Assembly: GCA_016929815.1 (NCBI GenBank)
Contig: JAFGIC010000525.1
Span: forward strand, 1 to 5,353
Origin: Deltaproteobacteria bacterium
GTDB taxonomy: Bacteria; Desulfobacterota; DSM-4660; Desulfatiglandales; HGW-15
Length of the DNA: 5,353 nucleotides
Direction: 5' to 3'
The notes under the pieces were generated by a model. That model made no database searches and was not told where the DNA came from. It was given only the letters and a program-made list of their open reading frames with translations. Shown here in pieces: positions 1 through 5,353 of the stretch. Position 1 is the first letter of the stretch, and each line of letters starts with the position of its first letter. Made by a program: the position numbers and the translations under genes.

Positions 1-39
1 AGTAATTCGGAGATACAAACCGCAAATATCAAGGCACTG

Positions 40-81
40 CATAGCACGATGGAATTCTTTTTGAGATATGGCCTTTCGAAA
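40..81 (+). repeat. Degenerate copy of the intergenic repeat arm found at 1912-1945
   Basis: The 19 bases at 62-80 (tgagatatggcctttcgaa) match the reverse complement of 1919-1937 at 18 of 19 positions. Weaker similarity extends upstream, with a shared cactgc about 25 bases before the core. Read in one frame, both copies give G-I-x-x-E-I-x-P-F-E, but this copy has an in-frame stop just upstream (tag at 38-40) and another about 45 bases downstream of the core. It is therefore a remnant, not a gene. Whether the ancestor was coding or a structured repeat cannot be told. The rest of 1-272 is AT-rich and I see no gene in it. Confidence 0.45.
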
Positions 82-272
82 ACAGGCCCTGCCTCAAAGC
101 TAGTTTTTATAGCGCTATGTAAACTTATTTAAGTCGTTCACTATACTTTCCCTAGTAAATATAAAAATGCTTTTAAATTGCCGGGATTGTCTGGAAAATT
201 AAAGTAATATGCATATGGACAATTTATCATTACCGTTCTGTCTGATCCCTGTTAAAAGGATATATTATGCGT

Positions 273-316
273 AAAAAAGCCCCACAGGATATTACATCAT
301 ATACTGTGGGGCTTTT
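273..316 (-). terminator. Intrinsic terminator of the lipoprotein gene
   Basis: A perfect 13-base-pair stem (275-287 with 304-316) encloses a 16-base loop (288-303). On the minus strand the stem ends in GGGGC followed by six T (273-278). It lies about 30 bases after the stop codon of the lipoprotein gene, the expected place for a rho-independent terminator. On the plus strand the stem is followed by only four T, so it could also stop transcription weakly in that direction. Confidence 0.88.
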
Positions 317-345
317 AGTATGATAAATATTCGCAGCTACAAATA

Positions 346-1776
346 TTAATTTACAACAAGAGTGCCTCCGCCCGGCAGGGTGTATGGGCTTGTCACTGAA
401 ACACCGCTCAGTGTATCGACGGTAATAGTGACCCCTGAACTGGCATCAATGCTGTTAATTGTTGAAAGCGTAAGCTCATCAACCCAGGAATTGGCAGCTG
501 CCGTCCATGTACTTGTTGCGTCCATAGTCAGACTGACATACCCGCCTTCTATTGAACCTGTATTCTGATTGGTGGAATTGTCCGGATCAATAGCACCCAC
601 CAATGATGAACCGTTTGGAAATACAGCAGTAATATTACCATAACCGTCCACAACAAAATTACCTGTCATATCCTGATTGATGGCAGTGAAATGGCTGACG
701 CCGCCGTTCGTGGCTGTAGCGCCCCAATTTATTTTTCCGGTCTGTAAGATTACATCCGAGCCGCTAAGGACTACATCCTCGAGTGTAAAATAGGCCTCGT
801 CATTCGTGTTGAGCAGAATGGGGCCGCCGTTTACTGTAATACTGCCGCCCTCCATATCAAATGTGCCGGTGTTCCCCAGGGCATCGCCGGACATACTTTG
901 ATACACCATCACCCCATATTTGTCTGCCAGTGTTACTGTCATATCAGTGTTTACAAGGGTTATGGAGTTTGTCCCTTCTATAACAGCGGCGCCCGATCCG
1001 TTTGAGGTAAAAACGCAATCCTCAATGTAGAAAGTGCCGGTAGAATAGGCGCCGACGGAGCCATCGCCTGAGACCTCTGCAATAACATTGTAGGCATTGA
1101 CTTCAGGCTCGCCACTGGCAGCATCATAGCGGTCGGTTGCAAGGGCGCTGCAATGAGCTCCTGTAGTAGTGATTTCACTATCCCATATATTTATCGTACC
1201 GCCATAGGTGGCATCCACACCGCGGGCGGAATTCCCTGTAGTTGAAATAGTGCAATTTCTCACATTAACTACTGTATCCTTTTCATAGGCAAAGGCCCCA
1301 TTCGAGCCCTCGGAGTCTGATGTCAACGTGCAATCTGTTATATTTATTGTGCTCCCGTCCTCTGCCAGGACAATGGCGTTATTTCCGTAAAAATTGCTGT
1401 CATCGGCGCTGGAAGTGTCTCCTGTCTTTGTTAAAGTGCCGTTAGTCAAGGTATAGGTGCCTGCACCATATACATAGACCGCCGACTCGTCAGTTCCGGT
1501 TGCAGCATAGGTCTTGAGGTCCTCGGTAACAGTCCCGCCATCCTGTTCATAGACTCCGGTTTTATTGACGTCGCCGCCGTCATCGTCGCCGCCGTCATCG
1601 TCGCTGTTGTCTGTCTCTTCCGTGTCATCTGAATCATCAGATCCTCCGCAGCCGGTCCACATGCAGACCCCGCAGGCAAGCAGGAGCACCATGGCCCAGC
1701 GAAGAACGAGATTCTTCAGTATTACTCCCTCCATAATAGCCCCATAACTTTTTGCACCCTCCTTCAATTCGCTCAT
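346..1776 (-). CDS. Putative surface lipoprotein with right-handed beta-helix repeats
   Basis: Probable exported lipoprotein of 476 residues; the exact function is not recognised. Residues 19-25 carry K and R, followed by a hydrophobic stretch at about 26-39 and a lipobox-like W-T-G-C, making C43 the likely lipidated cysteine. Trp at -3 is unusual there. Residues 46-69 are a very acidic Asp/Glu/Gly linker. From about 74 to 345 come rungs of roughly 22-28 residues with recurrent patterns such as TINITDCTLTS, VVNVRNCTIST and TINIWDSEITT, typical of pectin-lyase-like right-handed beta-helices. The C-terminal part (410-476), with SLTMDATSTWTAAANSWV, resembles the closing module of large secreted beta-helix proteins. 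By inference it is a surface adhesin or carbohydrate-binding protein; no catalytic residues can be assigned. ATG at 1776 was chosen because AGGAG lies 9 bases upstream. An in-frame ATG at 1782 would leave 3 bases, and one at 1734 would shorten the long n-region but lacks a well-placed ribosome site. Confidence 0.85.
   Translation of the reverse strand: MSELKEGAKSYGAIMEGVILKNLVLRWAMVLLLACGVCMWTGCGGSDDSDDTEETDNSDDDGGDDDGGDVNKTGVYEQDGGTVTEDLKTYAATGTDESAVYVYGAGTYTLTNGTLTKTGDTSSADDSNFYGNNAIVLAEDGSTINITDCTLTSDSEGSNGAFAYEKDTVVNVRNCTISTTGNSARGVDATYGGTINIWDSEITTTGAHCSALATDRYDAASGEPEVNAYNVIAEVSGDGSVGAYSTGTFYIEDCVFTSNGSGAAVIEGTNSITLVNTDMTVTLADKYGVMVYQSMSGDALGNTGTFDMEGGSITVNGGPILLNTNDEAYFTLEDVVLSGSDVILQTGKINWGATATNGGVSHFTAINQDMTGNFVVDGYGNITAVFPNGSSLVGAIDPDNSTNQNTGSIEGGYVSLTMDATSTWTAAANSWVDELTLSTINSIDASSGVTITVDTLSGVSVTSPYTLPGGGTLVVN
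1571..1600 (-). repeat. Two perfect 15-base tandem copies encoding the acidic linker
   Basis: Bases 1571-1585 and 1586-1600 are identical (tcgccgccgtcatcg on the plus strand). They encode two runs of D-D-D-G-G within the linker that follows the lipidated cysteine. Because the unit is a multiple of three, changes in copy number would lengthen or shorten the linker without a frameshift. Confidence 0.85.
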
Positions 1777-1785
1777 TTTCATCTT

Positions 1786-1793
1786 CTCCTCTC
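1786..1793 (-). promoter_or_regulatory. Ribosome binding site of the lipoprotein gene
   Basis: GAGAGGAG on the minus strand ends 9 bases before the ATG at 1776 and 3 bases before the ATG at 1782. The spacing favours the downstream start. No convincing -35/-10 pair was found above it. Confidence 0.6.
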
Positions 1794-1840
1794 TTAATTG
1801 TGAATAAAAAATAGCGTCAGGATCCTCATCATTAACGCCA

Positions 1841-1868
1841 TTACCGAACTTTTAAAATAAATCGGTAA
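1841..1868. promoter_or_regulatory. Dyad ttaccga-N14-tcggtaa upstream of the lipoprotein gene
   Basis: A perfect 7-base inverted repeat (1841-1847 and 1862-1868) flanks an AT-rich 14-base spacer, 59-92 bases above the lipoprotein start codons. Its shape would fit an operator for a dimeric regulator. It also touches the outer edge of the foldback element, so it may simply be part of that repeat. Confidence 0.3.
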
Positions 1869-2143
1869 CGTTCAAAAGTGTGTGTCTGTAATAAATAATT
1901 TGTAAGATCACGCCAGTCTTCGAAAGGCGATATCTCATAAAAAATACCACCCAAACCTGGCAGTGGTCTGATTTTTAAGGGTTTCCATATCAATAGCCAT
2001 TTAAGATAGATCCTTATTAGAGACACAGAGTCTCTTAAACCCTTAAAAATCAGACCCGAACGTTAAAACCTGTAGATATCGCCTTGAGAAGACTGACATG
2101 ATCCAAACAGATCTTTAAATTCAGGTACGCACTTTTGAACGTT
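1867..2143. repeat. Large imperfect foldback (nested inverted repeat) in the intergenic region
   Basis: Three sets of arms share nearly the same centre, around 2005-2010. The outermost is a perfect 14-base pair (1867-1880 with 2130-2143, aacgttcaaaagtg). The middle one is 1912-1935 with 2074-2097, matching at 21 of 24 positions and continuing with tgatc in both arms. The innermost is a perfect 20-base pair (1965-1984 with 2037-2056). The sequence between the outer and middle arms is 31 and 32 bases long and only partly similar. The whole 277 bases could fold as one long hairpin in DNA or RNA. It contains no intact gene. A decayed miniature inverted-repeat element or two opposed insertions of one repeat would both explain it. 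Confidence 0.7.
1965..2056. mobile_element. REPIN-like 92-base unit with perfect 20-base inverted ends
   Basis: The ends 1965-1984 and 2037-2056 are exact reverse complements over 20 bases, with ggtctgatttttaaggg in the left arm. The 52-base spacer contains a further small hairpin (2019-2024 agagac with 2030-2035 gtctct, loop of 5). Size and layout resemble REPINs, pairs of inverted REP sequences moved in trans by IS200-like RAYT transposases. No transposase is present in this window, and I see no clear target-site duplication next to the ends. The family assignment is inference; the inverted repeat itself is directly visible. Confidence 0.5.
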
Positions 2144-2203
2144 GTTAATAAATTAAGTTTCACATTTTTCTCAGACACGACTGCAGTAAATTAATTACGC
2201 TAC

Positions 2204-2229
2204 GTATCGCCTGAATGATCAAAACAGAT
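2204..2229 (+). repeat. Shortened direct copy of the foldback's right arm
   Basis: The segment contains tatcgcct followed by tgatcaaaacagat. The right arm at 2077-2112 has tatcgcct, then 11 extra bases, then tgatccaaacagat, a 13 of 14 match. It reads as a copy of the same repeat with an internal deletion, adding to the evidence for a dispersed family. The match is short and could in part be chance. Confidence 0.35.
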
Positions 2230-2230
2230 T

Positions 2231-2265
2231 ATAATATATTGTATATACTATATTATCCGGCCGGA
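2231..2265. repeat. AT-rich palindrome followed by a GC palindrome
   Basis: Bases 2231-2256 form a 26-base near-palindrome made only of A and T apart from one G and one C, with outer arms ataatata and tatattat. It abuts the perfect 10-base palindrome tccggccgga (2256-2265). The run contains TATAAT-like strings on both strands, but no gene follows closely on either side. The remaining bases 2266-2400, downstream of pgm, show only a weak 8-base inverted repeat (2329-2336 with 2390-2397) without a T-run. No clear terminator for pgm is visible. Confidence 0.4.
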
Positions 2266-2400
2266 AAATATTGAAGCAATCCGATTATGGTAATAAAACG
2301 CAGCTCTTGCGGAAAGGTTACACAAATTATCCTTCCTGCATGAAAAAGTATGGAGAATGTTTTAAGTAGAAGATATTACTTGAAGAACTGGAAGGATGGT

Positions 2401-4029
2401 TCAGCCCCCGAATATAAACGGGACAGCCTCATCATAGATCCTTTGCCAGAGGTCTTTCCCGCCGAAGCTCTCGACATAGATCTTCATCTTGGGCTCGGTG
2501 CCTGAAGGCCTTATCGCGAGCCATGAACCGTCTTTAAGTATCACCTTGACCCCCCCGATCGATTCGTCGTTTCCGGGTGCCTTTGTCATAACCTTATCTA
2601 TCGGGATGCCGGCCAGGCTCGAGGCCTTTATTGAGCCGGGTTTCAGATCTTTCAATACCGACTTCTGCCGGTCTGTTACAGGGCCGTCCGCCCTTTCGTA
2701 GAAGGGATCTCCGAATTGAGGCACAAGTTTCTCCCTGTATAATTCGGAAGGCGTTTTGCCTGTCTTTGCCAGTATCTCCGCAGAAAGGAGGGACATGCAG
2801 AATCCGTCCTTGTCCGTGGTCCAGACGCTGCCGTCCATCCGGAGGAAGGACGCGCCCGCGCTCTCCTCGCCGCCGAATGCCACGCTGCCGTCCCGAAGGC
2901 CGTGGACAAACCACTTGAATCCAACCGGCGTCTCGTAGAGCCTTTTCCCCAGACCGTTTACAACCCTGTCTATCATACTGCTGCTGACAAGGGTCTTCCC
3001 TATGGATATCTCCTTTTCCCACATCGGCCTGTTCTGTATAAGATACCATATGGCCACAGATAGATAATGGTTCGGCTTCATAAGTCCGTCAGGGCAAACT
3101 ATGCCGTGCCTGTCAAAATCGGGATCATTGCCCCATGCGATATCAAACATGCCTGCCATGGCAATGAGACCTGCCATGGCGTGGGGAGACGAACAGTCCA
3201 TCCTTATCACGCCGTCGGAGTCAACAGTCATGAACCTGAAGGTCGGATCAACGTTTCCGTTGACCACCTCAATATTGAGTCCGTATCTTTCCGCGATCCT
3301 GCCCCAGAAATGCACGCCCGCGCCGCCCATAGGGTCCGCGCCTATCCTGATCCCATGACTCCTTATCGCATCCATATCAACAACCCCGGAGAGGGCTTCA
3401 ACAAAAGGCCCGATAAAATCCTGCTCATGAGTCGTAGTTGCATTCCTGGCCTTTTCATAGGGCAGGCCCTTGATATGAATGCCCTTGTTTCTGCCCTTCA
3501 TCAGTTCATTGGCCCTGTCCTCGATCCACCTGGTAACGTCAACATCCGCCGGACCTCCATGGGGAGGGTTGTATTTGAATCCTCCGTCTTTTGGTGAATT
3601 GTGAGAAGGGGTAATGACCACGCCGTCGGCGAATCCGCCCTGACCTTTCCTGTTATACTCAAGGATCAGAAAGGATATAACCGGCGTCGGCGTAAACTCG
3701 TCGCCTTTGTGGATAATGGTCTCTACGTCATTTCCCGCGAAGACCTCCAGCGCAGTCCTGAACGCGGGTGAAGAAAGGGCATGTGTGTCGAATCCCAGGA
3801 AGAGCGGCCCCTGGATCGCCTTCATCTTCCTGTAATCGCATATGGCCTGGCTGATAGATGCGATGTGGTGCTCGTTGAAGGTCCCTTCAAATGATGAACC
3901 CCTGTGACCGGATGTCCCGAAGGCGACAGGCCCCTTGGGCTCGTCCGTATAATAGGAAGATACAAGCTCAGGCACATTAACAAGCATTGATTCTGGGGCC
4001 TTTTTACCGGCCAGTGGGTGTATGGGCAT
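2401..4029 (-). CDS. pgm: Phosphoglucomutase (alpha-D-glucose phosphate-specific)
   Basis: Cytoplasmic enzyme that interconverts glucose 1-phosphate and glucose 6-phosphate through a phosphoserine and glucose 1,6-bisphosphate, linking glycolysis to glycogen and nucleotide-sugar synthesis. All signature motifs of the phosphohexomutase superfamily are intact, in the usual four-domain order: FGTSGHRG (37-44), the phosphoserine loop TPSHNSP with S142 followed by DGGFKYNPPHGGPAD, the Mg2+ loop DPDFDR (302-307), the sugar-binding GGEESAG (386-392), and the phosphate-binding RPSGTEPK (507-514). At 542 residues it matches the Escherichia coli Pgm type (about 546) rather than the shorter ManB/GlmM enzymes, and the wording of the motifs is closest to that type. 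The start is supported by GGAGGT 5 bases upstream. It stands alone, with no glycogen or sugar-nucleotide genes beside it in this window. No frameshift or missing key residue is visible. Confidence 0.97.
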   Translation of the reverse strand: MPIHPLAGKKAPESMLVNVPELVSSYYTDEPKGPVAFGTSGHRGSSFEGTFNEHHIASISQAICDYRKMKAIQGPLFLGFDTHALSSPAFRTALEVFAGNDVETIIHKGDEFTPTPVISFLILEYNRKGQGGFADGVVITPSHNSPKDGGFKYNPPHGGPADVDVTRWIEDRANELMKGRNKGIHIKGLPYEKARNATTTHEQDFIGPFVEALSGVVDMDAIRSHGIRIGADPMGGAGVHFWGRIAERYGLNIEVVNGNVDPTFRFMTVDSDGVIRMDCSSPHAMAGLIAMAGMFDIAWGNDPDFDRHGIVCPDGLMKPNHYLSVAIWYLIQNRPMWEKEISIGKTLVSSSMIDRVVNGLGKRLYETPVGFKWFVHGLRDGSVAFGGEESAGASFLRMDGSVWTTDKDGFCMSLLSAEILAKTGKTPSELYREKLVPQFGDPFYERADGPVTDRQKSVLKDLKPGSIKASSLAGIPIDKVMTKAPGNDESIGGVKVILKDGSWLAIRPSGTEPKMKIYVESFGGKDLWQRIYDEAVPFIFGG

Positions 4030-4034
4030 GGATA

Positions 4035-4040
4035 ACCTCC
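4035..4040 (-). promoter_or_regulatory. Ribosome binding site of pgm
   Basis: GGAGGT on the minus strand lies 5 bases before the ATG at 4029 and confirms that start. The sequence above it (4041-4080) is AT-rich and could hold a promoter. TTGCCA with TAACAA 16 bases further on is only a weak candidate. Confidence 0.75.
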
Positions 4041-4104
4041 GATTGTTGTTAATACATAAAATAAAACTGGCAAAAAATCACAAATGCCAAGCGATTAAAA
4101 AAAT

Positions 4105-4126
4105 AGGCACAAGGCGCAAGGAGAAA
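4105..4126 (+). repeat. Short heptamer-type purine-rich repeat
   Basis: Three tandem degenerate units, GGCACAA, GGCGCAA and GGAGAAA, run along the plus strand. They resemble the longer arrays at 4238-4306 and 5268-5353, but lie in the opposite orientation, since there the purine-rich strand is minus. The segment could pair with the array at 4238-4306 in single-stranded DNA or RNA. Confidence 0.6.
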
Positions 4127-4127
4127 G

Positions 4128-4150
4128 ATTTCAAATTTGAGATTTGAAAT
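4128..4150. repeat. Perfect 9-base inverted repeat of atttcaaat
   Basis: The arm atttcaaat (4128-4136) and its reverse complement atttgaaat (4142-4150) flank a ttgag loop. It directly follows the heptamer repeat, so the two may form one composite intergenic element. It is 99-121 bases above the pgm start, too far upstream for a typical core promoter site. The remainder up to 4237 shows a weak 6-base inverted repeat (4204-4209 with 4225-4230) and no gene. Confidence 0.6.
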
Positions 4151-4237
4151 TTCAATTAATAGAGATCCTTGCTCTTCCTACCGTGTGATAATCATCCAGC
4201 GACAAAGGCGGATATGCTTTTTATGCCTTTACGTTGT

Positions 4238-4306
4238 GTCCTGCGCCCTGCGCCTTCTTTTTTAACGCCTTCCCCTTACGCCCTTCGCCCTGTGCCCTGC
4301 GCCTTC
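4238..4306 (-). repeat. Heptamer-type repeat array just after the flavoprotein stop codon
   Basis: On the minus strand this reads as runs of GGCGCA, GGGCACA, GGGCGAA and GGGCGTAA, then a GGCGTTAAAAAAGAA interruption and further GGCGCA/GGGCGCA units. It begins immediately after the flavoprotein stop codon. The 62 bases 4240-4301 match 5292-5353 at 59 positions, in the same orientation. No intrinsic terminator is visible for the upstream gene, so the array occupies its 3' untranslated region. Confidence 0.8.
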
Positions 4307-5203
4307 TTATGGCCTGCAATAGGTCTTGTAATTTTTATATTTCTCCAGTCTCTGCCTTACTATCTCCCTGTTCCTTTCAAAATGGGCGTGATTCTCTTTT
4401 ATCAGGCCGACATGACGGCCCATGCCCGCGGGCTCCCATCGGATATTTTTGATATCCTCTTCACGCCAGTCTATCTTTATCTCATTGCCTTCTATCCTGA
4501 GATCTCCCTTAATATCGCAAAGGGGACAAGTGACAACCGTTGTGTTTCCAATCATGAGGAGATTGGAATTACAATAGGGGCATAACCCCTTGTCGCCACC
4601 CATATAATCATATCTTCCGGGGTTCTTCATGGCCACGGCAAGATTTCCCCCAAGTTCGGCGGCGCGTTTAATATAATCGTCATAGGCCAGCACCTGTCCT
4701 GAACTGGAGGACCACTTGACCTGCAGCTTATCCACAACGCGGATATTCAGCATAAAAAAGGGCATCATCAGCATGGGCAGGGCCATCTGTGTCCAGTCCG
4801 TACCGCCTATGGATATGATCGCACCCGTCCTCTTCCTTTTAAAAACATCCATGAGGTATTTAGGTCCAAAGCCGAGAAATCTCTCATTCATGGTAAAAAA
4901 TATCCCCGGCGGCCTTGTCATGAATGTGGGCGAGCTGATGATCAGACCATCGCACTCATCTAGTTTGTCCCTTAAAAAAGACATATCATCATCCTTTATA
5001 ACACAGGATGCATCAGGATTTTCAGGAGTGGCGTGTGTGCATGCCTCGCAACCTGTGCAGAATTTTATATTCAGGTCATGCAAACACACGATCTCAGCCT
5101 CTATGTCTCCGGTCCCTTCCGCGGCCATTAAAGCCTCTTTTAAAAGGATCTCGCTGTTCCCCATCTTCCTGCCAGCGGAAATTCCAAGCAGCTTCATTAT
5201 CAT
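4307..5203 (-). CDS. Iron-sulfur flavoprotein-like flavodoxin-family protein with C-terminal zinc ribbon
   Basis: Likely cytoplasmic FMN-binding redox protein of 298 residues in the NADPH-dependent FMN reductase/flavodoxin superfamily; substrate unknown. The N-terminus has the flavodoxin-like first strand and phosphate loop (GISAGRKMGNSEIL, 7-20), and SPTFMTRPPG (91-100) fits the second FMN loop. Between them lie four cysteines, C49-x2-C52-x2-C55-x11-C67, similar to the cluster motif of archaeal and bacterial iron-sulfur flavoproteins (Isf), where the last gap is usually 4-7 residues. A 4Fe-4S cluster is therefore likely but not certain. Past the flavodoxin fold, CPYC (208-211) and CPLC (226-229) form a probable zinc ribbon or rubredoxin-like module absent from plain Isf proteins. 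A basic, helical tail follows (about 275-294). The start is supported by AAGGAGG 5 bases upstream of ATG 5203; an ATG two codons later is possible. Similar 62-base repeats lie on both sides of the gene. Confidence 0.85.
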   Translation of the reverse strand: MIMKLLGISAGRKMGNSEILLKEALMAAEGTGDIEAEIVCLHDLNIKFCTGCEACTHATPENPDASCVIKDDDMSFLRDKLDECDGLIISSPTFMTRPPGIFFTMNERFLGFGPKYLMDVFKRKRTGAIISIGGTDWTQMALPMLMMPFFMLNIRVVDKLQVKWSSSSGQVLAYDDYIKRAAELGGNLAVAMKNPGRYDYMGGDKGLCPYCNSNLLMIGNTTVVTCPLCDIKGDLRIEGNEIKIDWREEDIKNIRWEPAGMGRHVGLIKENHAHFERNREIVRQRLEKYKNYKTYCRP

Positions 5204-5208
5204 TTACC

Positions 5209-5215
5209 CCTCCTT
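5209..5215 (-). promoter_or_regulatory. Ribosome binding site of the flavoprotein gene
   Basis: AAGGAGG on the minus strand lies 5 bases before the ATG at 5203, a strong site that favours this start over the ATG at 5197. About 25 bases further upstream is TATATA (5236-5241), a possible -10, but no good -35 accompanies it. Confidence 0.75.
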
Positions 5216-5267
5216 CAGAATTAAAACAAATTAGCATATATAATGGACTGGGGTTATCGATTTTTCT

Positions 5268-5353
5268 AACGCCTTTCCCCACACCCTGCGCCTTGCGCCC
5301 TGCGTCTTCTTTTTTAACGCCTTTCCCTTACGCCCTTCGCCCTGTGCCCTGCG
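5268..5353 (-). repeat. Second heptamer-type repeat array, cut by the window end
   Basis: It has the same composition and orientation as the array at 4238-4306. The last 62 bases (5292-5353) match 4240-4301 at 59 positions. The aacgccttt segment occurs twice inside it (5268-5276 and 5316-5324), so the array has also duplicated internally. It starts 65 bases above the flavoprotein start codon and continues past the window edge. Confidence 0.8.

Noticed and set aside
1841..2026. Minus-strand open frame of 61 codons containing PGLGGIFYEISPFEDWRDL
   Set aside because: It lies inside the foldback, half of it made by the inverted-repeat arms, and lacks a good ribosome site. The related copy at 62-80 is interrupted by stops. 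I treat it as a possible coding remnant, not a gene.
1867..2143. Integron attC site
   Set aside because: The arms lack the conserved core boxes in the expected positions, and no integrase or cassette series is present.
2329..2397. Terminator for pgm made of atccttcc and ggaaggat
   Set aside because: The stem is only 8 base pairs with a loop of 53 bases and no T-run.
2594..3049. Minus-strand open frame of 151 codons in another frame of pgm
   Set aside because: It is a shadow of pgm; the pgm frame continues intact through this interval, so it is not a frameshift product.
3067..3597. Plus-strand open frame of 176 codons
   Set aside because: It is antisense within pgm, whose conserved motifs show that the minus strand is coding. 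It resembles no known protein.
4204..4230. Hairpin terminator for the flavoprotein gene (aaaggc with gccttt)
   Set aside because: The stem is only 6 base pairs with a 15-base loop and three T after it, too weak to call.
4238..4306. CRISPR array
   Set aside because: The units are about 6-8 bases, degenerate and contiguous, with no spacers of regular length and no cas genes.
4169..4585. Plus-strand open frame of 138 codons
   Set aside because: It crosses the low-complexity repeat array and then runs antisense through the flavoprotein gene, with no ribosome site or recognisable domain.
4716..5234. Plus-strand open frame of 172 codons
   Set aside because: It is antisense to the flavoprotein gene, where the FMN loop and cysteine motifs support the minus frame.

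Overview
The window holds three protein genes, all on the minus strand and none overlapping: a putative beta-helix lipoprotein (346-1776), phosphoglucomutase pgm (2401-4029) and an iron-sulfur flavoprotein-like flavodoxin-family protein (4307-5203). Each has its own ribosome binding site and they are 277 to about 620 bases apart, so they are probably separate transcription units. I see no tRNA, rRNA, CRISPR array, intact transposase or integrase.

The organism looks like an anaerobic Gram-negative bacterium, perhaps from Desulfobacterota or Nitrospirota. This is inference. It rests on the lipoprotein signal, the clustered-cysteine flavoprotein (a family mostly found in anaerobes) and intergenic purine-rich repeats of the GGGCGCA/AAGGCGC kind, which I associate with such genomes. 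The lineage cannot be fixed from this window.

Layout: 1-345 has no gene. It holds a degenerate copy of an intergenic repeat near 40-81 and a strong hairpin terminator (273-316) serving the lipoprotein gene. Bases 1777-2400 are about 620 noncoding bases dominated by a nested, imperfect foldback: outer arms 1867-1935/2075-2143, and inside them a 92-base unit (1965-2056) bounded by perfect 20-base inverted repeats, like a REPIN or miniature mobile element. Related fragments occur at 62-80 and 2204-2229. Bases 4030-4306 and 5204-5353 carry purine/pyrimidine-asymmetric heptamer-type repeats. One 62-base segment appears twice, 59/62 identical and in the same orientation, on either side of the flavoprotein gene.

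The genes do not form an obvious pathway. pgm links glycogen and nucleotide-sugar metabolism to glycolysis, the lipoprotein is probably at the cell envelope, and the flavoprotein is a likely cytoplasmic electron carrier or reductase. The most unusual content is the intergenic repeat architecture. I found no clear multi-gene novel system.
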